The position numbers and the translations under genes are program-made. From the NCBI GenBank assembly GCA_938038825.1, contig CALHST010000437.1:1-26535 (forward strand): a DNA stretch of 26,535 nt, read 5' to 3'. Of the stretch, positions 7,933 to 14,792 are shown piece after piece. The DNA is from an uncultured Paracoccaceae bacterium. GTDB taxonomy: Bacteria > Pseudomonadota > Alphaproteobacteria > Rhodobacterales > Rhodobacteraceae. Within the stretch, counting starts at the first letter, position 1, and each line of letters begins with the position of its first letter. Under the pieces are notes generated by a model. That model was given only the letters and a program-made list of their open reading frames with translations, was not told the origin of the DNA and made no database searches.

Positions 7933-8964
7933 ATGAATCTCAAAAAACTCAGTGAAAAGCTGGGCTTGTCCCAAACCACGGTAAGCCGGGCGCTGAACGG
8001 GTATCCCGAGGTCAACGAAAAGACGCGCATCCGTGTGCAAGAAGCTGCCAAGCGGTTCAATTACAGTCCTAACAGCCGGGCCAAGGGGCTCGCCACGGGA
8101 CGGTCCATGGTCATTGGTCATGTGATTCCCTCTGCCAAAAAGCACGAGATGGTGAATCCGATCTTTGGCGATTTTGTCGCCGGTGCGTCGGATGCCTTGG
8201 CACATTTTGGCTATGGGATGATGTTCACACGGGTGGAGGCAGACGCAGAGGAAGACGCCTACCGTAATATGATGTCCAACAGTTCTGTTGATGGTGTGAT
8301 TTTGCAAGGTCCATCAGTAAACGATGCTCGGATCGCGATGCTGCAACGTATTGGCATGCCCTTTGTGGTTCACGGGCGCTCTTCCGGTGTGACCACGCCC
8401 TATTCGTGGGTGGATGTGAACAACACACGGGCGTTTAAACGCGCAACGCAATTCCTGACACAGCTTGGCCACATGCGCATCGCATTGCTGAACGGCCGCG
8501 AAGATATGGATTTTGCGGTGCGTCGGCGCGAAGGATACATCGCAGCGTTAGAGGATGCAGGTCTTTCGGTTGATGAAACTTTGATGCGCAGCGCCGAGAT
8601 GACCGAAGGTTATGGGCATCAAGCGATGACCGAAATGCTGGCGGCGCCAAACCCGCCGACAGCGGTTTTGGCCGCGTCGATGATTTCGGCCATAGGTGTG
8701 CGCCGCGCGATTGAAGAGGCTGGATTGCGGATGGGGCGGGATATATCGGTGGTGACCCACGATGATGATCTAAGTTATCTTGGCAACGGGCAGGGCGCGC
8801 CGATTTTCACCGCCACCCGGTCATCCGTTCGGGAAGCAGGCGAGTTGGTGGCAGAGTTTCTGATTGATCAAATCCAGAATCCTGACAGTGGCGAGAAAAC
8901 CCATCTGCTAGAGGCGGAACTTTTGGTTGGAGATTCAACAGGTCCCGCACGCAAGGGAATCTAA
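7933..8964 (+). CDS. aglR: LacI-family regulator AglR
   Basis: Transcriptional repressor of the alpha-glucoside operon. The 343 residues begin with the LacI helix-turn-helix (MNLKKLSEKLGLSQTTVSRALNG, recognition helix around 13-21) and hinge region (FNYSPNSRAKGLATGRS, about 43-59). A periplasmic-binding-protein-like sugar-sensing domain follows. It is transcribed divergently from aglE, with a 205-bp shared regulatory region holding two GCGC-centred palindromes. The start codon has only a poor ribosome site (TTGAAG), which overlaps the second palindrome. The gene ends two bases before the convergent znuB stop. The likely inducer is an alpha-glucoside, by analogy with Sinorhizobium AglR. Confidence 0.92.
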   Translation: MNLKKLSEKLGLSQTTVSRALNGYPEVNEKTRIRVQEAAKRFNYSPNSRAKGLATGRSMVIGHVIPSAKKHEMVNPIFGDFVAGASDALAHFGYGMMFTRVEADAEEDAYRNMMSNSSVDGVILQGPSVNDARIAMLQRIGMPFVVHGRSSGVTTPYSWVDVNNTRAFKRATQFLTQLGHMRIALLNGREDMDFAVRRREGYIAALEDAGLSVDETLMRSAEMTEGYGHQAMTEMLAAPNPPTAVLAASMISAIGVRRAIEEAGLRMGRDISVVTHDDDLSYLGNGQGAPIFTATRSSVREAGELVAEFLIDQIQNPDSGEKTHLLEAELLVGDSTGPARKGI

Positions 8965-8966
8965 CC

Positions 8967-9776
8967 TTACTTTTCGCGATTGGCGGTGCGGCGCAAGAAG
9001 CCGCCAAGACTTACTGAAATCACAAAGAAACATGCAGCCACGCTGACAATGGTGGGACCCGTCGGCGTGTCCATCACAAAGGATGCACTCAGACCGCCCA
9101 GTGCGGACACAGCCCCGATAACGGCGGCCAGACCGGCCATAAATTCAGGCGTGCGCGCAAAGGGCCGTGCAGCGGCGGCGGGGATCAGCAACAAGGCCGA
9201 AATCAATAAAACTCCGACCACTTTGATCGCGATGGCCACAATCAAGGCCAATGTCAGCGTTAAAACCAATTGTTCACGTTTGGGATCAATCCCGGCGGCA
9301 CGTGCAAGATCGGGGTTCATCGTTGATGTCAGCAACGCCTGCCAGCGCCATATCAGCAACGCCACGATCAAACCGCCGCCTCCCCAGATCACCGCCAGAT
9401 CTGTTCGGCTCACCGCCAAGACGTCACCAAACAGATAGGCCATCAAATCAATGCGCACGCCGGACAAAAAGGACGCCGCAAGTAGTCCAATGGCCAGCGC
9501 AGAATGCGCCATGACGCCCAACAGTGTATCTGTTGCGAAACTGCGTCCGCTTAACGTGGCAACGATCATGGCCATGATCAATGACACAGCCAATGCGCCC
9601 CAAAACACGGGTAAACCAAATGCAAGCGCAAGAGCCACACCCAAGATCGCGGCATGTGCTGTTGCATCACCAAAGTAAGCCATGCGCCGCCATACAACAA
9701 AGCAGCCCAAAGGGGCTGCGGCCAAAGCAACACCGACGCTTGCGAACGCCGCACGCACAAGAAAGTCGTCAAACAT
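8967..9776 (-). CDS. znuB: Zinc ABC transporter permease ZnuB
   Basis: Inner-membrane channel of the high-affinity zinc importer. The 269 residues are almost entirely hydrophobic, with seven or eight membrane spans. They carry ABC-3 family motifs: GCFVVWRRMAYFGDATAHAA near 24-43, an early cytoplasmic loop and helix, and NPDLARAAGIDPK in the middle, the probable ATPase contact. VVGVLLISALLLIPAAAA follows further on. It starts two bases after the znuC stop, so it is the last gene of zur-znuC-znuB. It converges on aglR with a two-base gap. Mn/Fe transporters share the ABC-3 fold, but the neighbouring zur and the His-rich partners favour zinc. Confidence 0.93.
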   Translation of the reverse strand: MFDDFLVRAAFASVGVALAAAPLGCFVVWRRMAYFGDATAHAAILGVALALAFGLPVFWGALAVSLIMAMIVATLSGRSFATDTLLGVMAHSALAIGLLAASFLSGVRIDLMAYLFGDVLAVSRTDLAVIWGGGGLIVALLIWRWQALLTSTMNPDLARAAGIDPKREQLVLTLTLALIVAIAIKVVGVLLISALLLIPAAAARPFARTPEFMAGLAAVIGAVSALGGLSASFVMDTPTGPTIVSVAACFFVISVSLGGFLRRTANREK

Positions 9777-9778
9777 CG

Positions 9779-10507
9779 TTAATGCGCGTCCTCGTGGTGA
9801 TGATGGTGGTGATCATGTTCATGCCTGTACAAGGCCAGCGCCCCTTGTGTTCCACTGCCAAACAGCGCGCGATATTCCGGGGCGGACGCAACGTGCTCGG
9901 GGGCGCCGCTGCAACAGACATGCCCGTTCAGACAAATCACGCGATCAGATGCGGCCATTACAACGTGCAATTCATGGCTGACCATCAGCACACTGCATCC
10001 AATATCGGAACGTACATTTGCAATGCGCTCGTAAAAGGCGGCAGATCCGGGCTGGTCCAACCCTTGGGTTGCTTCATCCAAAATCAACAACTGAGGACGG
10101 TTCAACAACGCGCGGGCGAGCAAAACCCGCTGGAATTGCCCACCTGACAGATCCACCATTTGCCGGGCTTCTAAGGCCTCGGCACCTGCTTGTTCCAAGG
10201 CGGCACGCAACAGGGCAGGGGCCACTTTACGTGGCAGACCCAGAAAGCGTCCGACCGTCATTGGCAAGGTAGGATCAATGGCAAGCTTTTGCGGAACATA
10301 CCCAAGGCGTAAGTTCGGCGCGTGTGTCACGATGCCGGTTTGTCCTTCGACTGCCCCCAAGATTGCGCGCAACAAAGTCGATTTCCCAGACCCGTTTGGG
10401 CCCACAATTGTCACGATCTCACCCGGTTCCAACGTTAACGACACATTGGTAAGAACTTTATTGCCGCCCAAAGTCACACTCAGGTTTTCTACCGAAACAA
10501 GGCTCAT
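9779..10507 (-). CDS. znuC: Zinc ABC transporter ATPase ZnuC
   Basis: ATPase that powers zinc import through ZnuB. The 242 residues show Walker A GPNGSGKS (36-43), signature LSGGQ (120-124), Walker B LLILDE (140-145) and the switch histidine in VSHEL (178). The C-terminal tail from about 229 is histidine-rich (RHEHDHHHHHHEDAH), a likely cytoplasmic zinc-binding or sensing patch. I place the start at the ATG 10505-10507. MSLVSVENLSVTLGG is the family N-terminus, and this ATG overlaps the zur TGA as ATGA, which implies translational coupling. A longer frame continues into zur and is rejected. The last codon is two bases from znuB. Confidence 0.93.
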   Translation of the reverse strand: MSLVSVENLSVTLGGNKVLTNVSLTLEPGEIVTIVGPNGSGKSTLLRAILGAVEGQTGIVTHAPNLRLGYVPQKLAIDPTLPMTVGRFLGLPRKVAPALLRAALEQAGAEALEARQMVDLSGGQFQRVLLARALLNRPQLLILDEATQGLDQPGSAAFYERIANVRSDIGCSVLMVSHELHVVMAASDRVICLNGHVCCSGAPEHVASAPEYRALFGSGTQGALALYRHEHDHHHHHHEDAH

Positions 10508-10983
10508 GCTGGGGCATCCAGACATTTTGGGCATAGACCAACAGCTTCGACCACGGTTGTTTCGACTTGAAAGCGTGCGGCTTTGGCTGTGGTGCTTAGA
10601 TTTGCGCGCGACGGTTCCGAGGGGGCTTCGGCGACGGCTTTGCACATTCGGCAAATCAAGAACGCAGGCGCGTGGTCTTCGCCGGGATGCGCACAGGCGA
10701 TGAAGGCGTTTAATCGCTCTACCTTATGTGCAAACCCATGCGCCACAAGAAAATCCAGTGCGCGATAAGCGACAGGCGGCTGCGCTGTTTGGCCTTCGGC
10801 GCGCAGGACATCAAGAATTTCATAAGCACCAAGGGCGCGGTGCTCTGCCAACAGGATTTCAAGCACACGCCGACGCTGCGGGGTCAGCTTTAATCCCTTG
10901 GCATGACACACATCTTCCGCCGCTCGAACACAGTCTGCAATACAGCTGCGGTGGTCATGCTTTTCGAATCCAATAGCGTCCAT
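10504..10983 (-). CDS. zur: Zinc uptake regulator Zur (Fur family)
   Basis: Zinc-loaded repressor of zinc uptake genes. The 159-residue protein has a winged-helix DNA-binding domain (LKLTPQRRRVLEILL, then PPVAYRALDFLVAHGF as the recognition region, about 69-84). A dimerisation domain follows, with paired cysteines CRMC (111, 114) and CPKC (151, 154) that form the structural zinc site. HPGEDHAP and nearby histidines suit the regulatory site. It heads the zur-znuC-znuB operon and is divergent from znuA. Two palindromes in the 89-bp gap look like its own targets, so autoregulation is likely. The Fur-family assignment is clear. Zur rather than Fur, Mur or PerR rests mainly on the znu neighbours. 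Confidence 0.92.
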   Translation of the reverse strand: MDAIGFEKHDHRSCIADCVRAAEDVCHAKGLKLTPQRRRVLEILLAEHRALGAYEILDVLRAEGQTAQPPVAYRALDFLVAHGFAHKVERLNAFIACAHPGEDHAPAFLICRMCKAVAEAPSEPSRANLSTTAKAARFQVETTVVEAVGLCPKCLDAPA

Positions 10984-11016
10984 CCTGCATGCCCCAAGAA
11001 AATTTCGATACGGGCT

Positions 11017-11031
11017 TGTTATGGTATATCA
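11017..11031. promoter_or_regulatory. Zur box 1
   Basis: TGTTATGGTATATCA is a 15-bp dyad resembling the alphaproteobacterial Zur pattern TGTTATAnTATAACA, with two differences. It begins 34 bases upstream of the zur start, where a repressor would cover the zur promoter. A possible zur promoter on the minus strand (TTGGGA, 17 bases, TGATAT) overlaps it. The consensus is recalled from knowledge of the family, so matching is approximate. Confidence 0.65.
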
Positions 11032-11054
11032 TTGCGATTATCAAGTCGTCCCAA

Positions 11055-11069
11055 TGTTACTCTATAACA
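11055..11069. promoter_or_regulatory. Zur box 2, in front of znuA
   Basis: TGTTACTCTATAACA has perfect TGTTA/TAACA outer arms and two differences from TGTTATAnTATAACA. It ends three bases before the GTG I take as the znuA start. Centres of the two boxes are 38 bp apart, so both divergent promoters can be closed together. It lies inside the longer znuA frame, which argues that translation starts after it. Confidence 0.7.
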
Positions 11070-11072
11070 AAA

Positions 11073-12140
11073 GTGAGTCTGCTTGTGGTCACGAAACTTC
11101 TTTGCACTTTGTCTGTCGCCTTTGTCGCCAATTGGAGTGTCGCTGCACGGGCGGATGCGCCCAAAGTTGTGACGGATATTGCACCGATCCACAGCCTTGT
11201 GGCGCAAGTCATGCAAGGCGTTGGTGAACCCCAAGCCCTTTTGCCCCGCAATGCGTCGCCACATGGATATGCGATGCGCCCATCCGAGACGCGCGCGCTT
11301 CAATCGGCGGATCTTGTGGTTTGGGTCGGGCCCGTTTTGACACCCTGGCTCGACAGGGCGCGGGACACTGTGGCTGATGGCGCTGTGAACTTTGTTCTTT
11401 TAGATGTGCCTGGCATTACAGTCTTGCCAGGGCGTGAATTGGCCGTATTCGCTGACGAGCATGACGAGCATGACGAGCATGACGAGCATGACGAGCATGA
11501 CGAGCATGACGAGCATGACGAGCATGACGAGCATGACGAGCATGACGAGCATGACGAGCACGACGAGCATGCGGAACACGATAACCATGACGAACACGGT
11601 CATGATGCGCATGATCATGGTGCAGATGGACAGGATCCGCATGCTTGGCTGGATCCGTCAAATGCGCGGGTTTGGGTCGCTGCAATTGCAGGTGAACTTG
11701 CCAAGCTGGATCCTGAAAACGCAGCCGTCTATGCCGCAAACGCGTCTCAAACCGATGCCCGTCTTGCGCAACTTCAAACCGACCTTGATACGCAATTGAC
11801 GCCAGTTCGTGCTGTCCCGTTCCTTGTGTATCATGACGCCTATCAATATTTTGAATCCCGGTTTTCGCTGGCTGCGTTGGGGGCGATTTCGACCTCGGAT
11901 GCAAGCCGTCCAAGTCCAGCGCGTCTGTCCGAACTGCGCGCCGCATTGAAAGCCGAAGCCGTAAGATGCGTTTTTTCAGAACCGCAATTTTCAAATGCGC
12001 TCATCACAGCGCTGCAGGATGGTGCGGATCTTGAAAGTGCGACGTTGGACCCTTTGGGCAGTCATTTAGAACCGGGACCAGAGTTTTATGCCGGATTGAT
12101 GCGATCCTTAGCGGCAGAGGTCTTTGACTGTCTCAATTGA
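11073..12140 (+). CDS. znuA: Zinc-binding periplasmic protein ZnuA with long Asp-Glu-His loop
   Basis: Captures Zn2+ in the periplasm for ZnuBC. The signal peptide reads VTKLLCTLSVAFVANWSVAARA, with cleavage before DAPKVVTDIAPIHSLV. Metal ligands expected for cluster A-I proteins are visible: His in NASPHGYAMRP, His in DPHAWLDPSN, His in VYHDAYQYF, and an acidic residue near LDPLGSHLEPG. Between the first two lies the acidic, histidine-rich loop typical of ZnuA, here dominated by 13 DEH units. The frame is open from 10989, but that start would put the Zur boxes inside the gene. I prefer GTG at 11073, giving 355 residues. GTG at 11085 is also possible, with an AGTGAG-like ribosome site. Divergent from zur; stop at 12138-12140. 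Confidence 0.92.
   Translation: MSLLVVTKLLCTLSVAFVANWSVAARADAPKVVTDIAPIHSLVAQVMQGVGEPQALLPRNASPHGYAMRPSETRALQSADLVVWVGPVLTPWLDRARDTVADGAVNFVLLDVPGITVLPGRELAVFADEHDEHDEHDEHDEHDEHDEHDEHDEHDEHDEHDEHDEHAEHDNHDEHGHDAHDHGADGQDPHAWLDPSNARVWVAAIAGELAKLDPENAAVYAANASQTDARLAQLQTDLDTQLTPVRAVPFLVYHDAYQYFESRFSLAALGAISTSDASRPSPARLSELRAALKAEAVRCVFSEPQFSNALITALQDGADLESATLDPLGSHLEPGPEFYAGLMRSLAAEVFDCLN
11454..11570 (+). repeat. 13-copy 9-bp tandem repeat (DEH codons) in znuA
   Basis: Thirteen head-to-tail copies of GACGAGCAT fill 117 bases. Eleven are identical, the twelfth ends CAC instead of CAT, and the thirteenth is again exact. Each copy encodes Asp-Glu-His, so copy changes keep the frame. After it come degenerate units (AEH, DNH, DEH, GHD). 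The uniform codon use indicates recent expansion by slippage rather than old selection on protein sequence. Confidence 0.97.
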
Positions 12141-12236
12141 CAGCGCCCCATCCCTGGCCCAAGTCTGGGCGTGTGATACGGACCATCCCATTTGGGACAG
12201 ACTGTATTTACACGCGGCAACATCAAAGGGGCTAAC
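12141..12236. other. znuA-decarboxylase intergenic gap
   Basis: The 96-base gap holds two small inverted repeats, GCCCA/TGGGC around 12157-12170 and TCCCA/TGGGA around 12186-12197. Neither is followed by a T run. No convincing promoter hexamers are visible. An AAGGGG ribosome site at its end (about 12226-12231) fixes the start of the next gene. Confidence 0.4.
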
Positions 12237-13649
12237 ATGAATTGGGACGATTTCGCGGGTTGGTCTGCACGGATTGGTGCATGGGGTGCAGACTACCACA
12301 AAAGCTTGCGGGATCGCCCGGTGCGGGCGCAAACAAAACCCGGAGATATCGCAGCCCAATTGCCCCTCTCGCCGCCCGAAGCGCCAGAGCAGATGGACGC
12401 GATTTTTGGCGATATAGATGCGATCATCATGCCGGGCATGACCCATTGGCAGCATCCTCGGTTTTTTGCGTATTTCAATTCCAACGCAGCCCCGCCATCC
12501 ATGTTGGCGGATCAGGTCGCCAGCATTTTGGCCGCGCAATGTATGTTGTGGCAAACGTCGCCTGCCGCGACTGAACTTGAAACCCGGGTGCTGGATTGGT
12601 TGCGCCAAGGGCTTGGATTGGCGGACGGGTTCGCAGGAGTGATCCAAGACAGCGCGTCCTCTGCGACTTTGGCTGCTGTGTTGACCATGCGCGAACGCGC
12701 TTTGAACTTCACAGGCAATCAAAAAGGTTTGGCCAACGGACCGGTCCTACGGATCTATTGCTCGGCCGAAGTGCACAGTTCAATCGACAAAGCGATCTGG
12801 GTGTCTGGGATCGGACAAGACAATTTGGTCAAGATCCCGATCCGGGCAGGGGACCCATTGCGTGGGATTGATGTCGAAGCGCTAAGAACCGCCATCAAGG
12901 CGGACATCGCAGCGGGGTACACGCCTGCCGGAATCATTCCGTGCGTTGGAGGGACGGGCACAGGTGCGACAGATCCAATCGCAGATGTGATGGACGTGGC
13001 TGAGGCATATGACCTTTACACTCATGTAGACGCGGCGTGGGCCGGATCCGCCATGTTGTGCCCAGAGTTTCGCGACTTGTGGGCCGGAATTGACCGGGCG
13101 CATTCCATTGTGATGAACCCGCACAAGTGGCTGGGCACAAACTTTGACCTGTGCGCCCATTTTGTACGAACGCCAGCCGATTTAGTACAAACTCTGTCGA
13201 TACAGCCTGAATACCTGAAGACACACGGCGCGGACGGGATCATTAACTATTCCGAATGGTCTGTCCCGCTGGGGCGGCGTTTCCGTGCGCTGAAGCTTTG
13301 GTTCCTGATCCGCGCCTATGGGTTGGACGGCTTGCGCACACGTCTGCGCAATCACGTGGATTGGGTGCAGGGCCTGTGCGCACAGTTGCGTGTTTTGCCG
13401 GATGTGGAAATTGTGTCCGAACCCATCCTTGCGTTGTTTACGTTTCGCGTTGGCACAGATGATGGCTTTAATCTGCGTTTGGTGAACACCATTAACGATG
13501 ATGGCAGGATCTATATCACCCAAACCAAGGTGGATGGGAAATTGGCGATCCGTTTTACGGGCTGTCAGTTTGACGCCACAAAAGAGGACGTGGATATGGC
13601 TTATGAAGTGATCACAGACATCATCACGCAGCTTCGCGACGACGCTTAA
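12237..13649 (+). CDS. Group II PLP-dependent (aromatic-type) amino acid decarboxylase
   Basis: Probably removes CO2 from an L-amino acid to give an amine, in the cytoplasm. The 470 residues match the DOPA/tryptophan/tyrosine decarboxylase branch of PF00282 from end to end. THWQHPRFFAYF (69-80) and TSPAATELETRVLDWL (107-122) resemble the animal DOPA decarboxylase substrate-pocket segments. AEVHSS holds the ring-stacking His180, HVDAAWAG the Asp265 that pairs with the pyridine nitrogen, and NPHKWLG the Schiff-base Lys297. The ATG at 12237 follows AAGGGG; an earlier start at 12192 lacks one. A CaiB-family gene begins 27 bases downstream on the same strand, so the two are probably co-transcribed. 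The substrate is not determined; aromatic amino acids are the best guess and aspartate or glutamate less likely. Confidence 0.85.
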   Translation: MNWDDFAGWSARIGAWGADYHKSLRDRPVRAQTKPGDIAAQLPLSPPEAPEQMDAIFGDIDAIIMPGMTHWQHPRFFAYFNSNAAPPSMLADQVASILAAQCMLWQTSPAATELETRVLDWLRQGLGLADGFAGVIQDSASSATLAAVLTMRERALNFTGNQKGLANGPVLRIYCSAEVHSSIDKAIWVSGIGQDNLVKIPIRAGDPLRGIDVEALRTAIKADIAAGYTPAGIIPCVGGTGTGATDPIADVMDVAEAYDLYTHVDAAWAGSAMLCPEFRDLWAGIDRAHSIVMNPHKWLGTNFDLCAHFVRTPADLVQTLSIQPEYLKTHGADGIINYSEWSVPLGRRFRALKLWFLIRAYGLDGLRTRLRNHVDWVQGLCAQLRVLPDVEIVSEPILALFTFRVGTDDGFNLRLVNTINDDGRIYITQTKVDGKLAIRFTGCQFDATKEDVDMAYEVITDIITQLRDDA

Positions 13650-13676
13650 TCTGGCCCTAGAAACAGGATTTCAGCG

Positions 13677-14792
13677 ATGGCACACACAGGCGCATTGTCA
13701 GGTTTAAAGGTTGTCGAATTTACCGGACTTGGTCCCGCACCATTGGCTGGGCAACTTTTGGCGGATCACGGGGCGTCGGTCACAACAATTGATCGCAAAC
13801 CCTTGCCTACCGATCCGACAGAGATAAACCGCCGTGGCAAACGCTCGGTCTGTTTGGATCTGAAATCTGATCTGGGGCACGAGGCCGCTTTGCGATTGAT
13901 TGCGGCCAGTGATGTTGTGATCGAAGGTTTTCGCCCCGGTGTGATGGAACGCTTGGGGTTGGGGCCGGATGATTGCCCGGACACCATAATCTACGCACGT
14001 ATGACAGGATGGGGGCAAACCGGGCCTTTGGCGCAGACGGCGGGCCATGATTTGAACTATCTCGCCTTAACAGGCGCGCTGCATATGATGGGGCGCGACA
14101 ATGAGCCACCCATGCCCCCGTTGAACCTTGTCGCGGATTTTGGCGGCGGAACAATGTTTCTGCTGTTTGGGATCATGGCGGCCCTGTTTGAACGGCAGAA
14201 GTCGGGAAAAGGGCAAGTGATTGACGCGGCGATGTGCGAAGGCGTGCCCGCGATGATGGGCCTGTTGCACCAATGGCAGGCCAAAGGCACTTGGCGTGAT
14301 ACGCGCGAGGCGAATTTGCTGGATGGTGGCGCACCGTTTTATCGCTGTTATGCGTGCTCAGACGGTGGGTTTATCTCTGTCGGTTGTCTGGAACCGCAAT
14401 TCTTTGCGGAATTCATTCGGCTGAGTGGCCGCGACCAAGCTGAGTGTGCCACACAGAATGATCGTTCAACATGGCCTGAAATGCGTGCACAATATGCGCA
14501 GATGTTTGCGCAGAAAACACGGGACGAATGGGCATCAATTTTTGAAGGATCCGACGCCTGCGTGGCACCCGTTTTAACGCCGACAGAAGCGTCCGAGCAT
14601 CCGCATAATCAGGCGAGGGGAACGTTCCTGGCCCCAGATGGGGTTATGCAAGCAGCTCCCGCGCCAGTCTTGTCGCGCACGTCTGCCCCAAACGTCAAAG
14701 CCCCAACGCCACCCGGCGCGGATAGCGCCGAGATCCTGAAAGCGTTGGGATTTTCGTCAGATCAGATTGAAAAGATGTTGATCACCCCTTGA
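13677..14792 (+). CDS. CaiB/BaiF family, alpha-methylacyl-CoA racemase-like
   Basis: Likely epimerises 2-methyl-branched acyl-CoA esters, allowing their beta-oxidation, or acts as a CoA transferase. The 371 residues begin LSGLKVVEFTGLGPAPLAGQLLADHGASV, as in AMACR. Residues equivalent to the bacterial MCR active site are present: Arg86 (EGFRPGVM), His124 (TAGHDLNYLALTG), Asp154 (NLVADFGGG) and Glu239 (GCLEPQF). The His/Asp pair favours the racemase group over formyl-CoA-type transferases, which use an aspartate nucleophile in another context. It starts 27 bases after the decarboxylase stop. Its stop overlaps the convergent sat-cysC stop region by 11 bases. No obvious metabolic link to the decarboxylase is known to me. 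Confidence 0.88.
   Translation: MAHTGALSGLKVVEFTGLGPAPLAGQLLADHGASVTTIDRKPLPTDPTEINRRGKRSVCLDLKSDLGHEAALRLIAASDVVIEGFRPGVMERLGLGPDDCPDTIIYARMTGWGQTGPLAQTAGHDLNYLALTGALHMMGRDNEPPMPPLNLVADFGGGTMFLLFGIMAALFERQKSGKGQVIDAAMCEGVPAMMGLLHQWQAKGTWRDTREANLLDGGAPFYRCYACSDGGFISVGCLEPQFFAEFIRLSGRDQAECATQNDRSTWPEMRAQYAQMFAQKTRDEWASIFEGSDACVAPVLTPTEASEHPHNQARGTFLAPDGVMQAAPAPVLSRTSAPNVKAPTPPGADSAEILKALGFSSDQIEKMLITP

Noticed and set aside
7728..8060. Upstream extension of aglE
   Set aside because: It reads through operators and the divergent aglR start; the signal peptide and GGGAGG site place the start at 7727.
10989..11072. N-terminal extension of znuA
   Set aside because: It contains both Zur boxes and no signal-peptide-like start; the secretion signal begins after GTG 11073.
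11454..11570. CRISPR-like array
   Set aside because: The units are 9 bases long with no spacers and they code for DEH within znuA, so this is an in-frame tandem repeat.
11400..11642. Minus-strand frame with repeated Met-Leu-Val units
   Set aside because: It is the reverse reading of the 9-bp repeat in znuA. No ribosome site or family supports it.
12141..12170. TTGACA at 12137-12142 as a promoter of the decarboxylase gene
   Set aside because: The -35-like box sits on the znuA stop, but no -10 hexamer occurs at suitable spacing.
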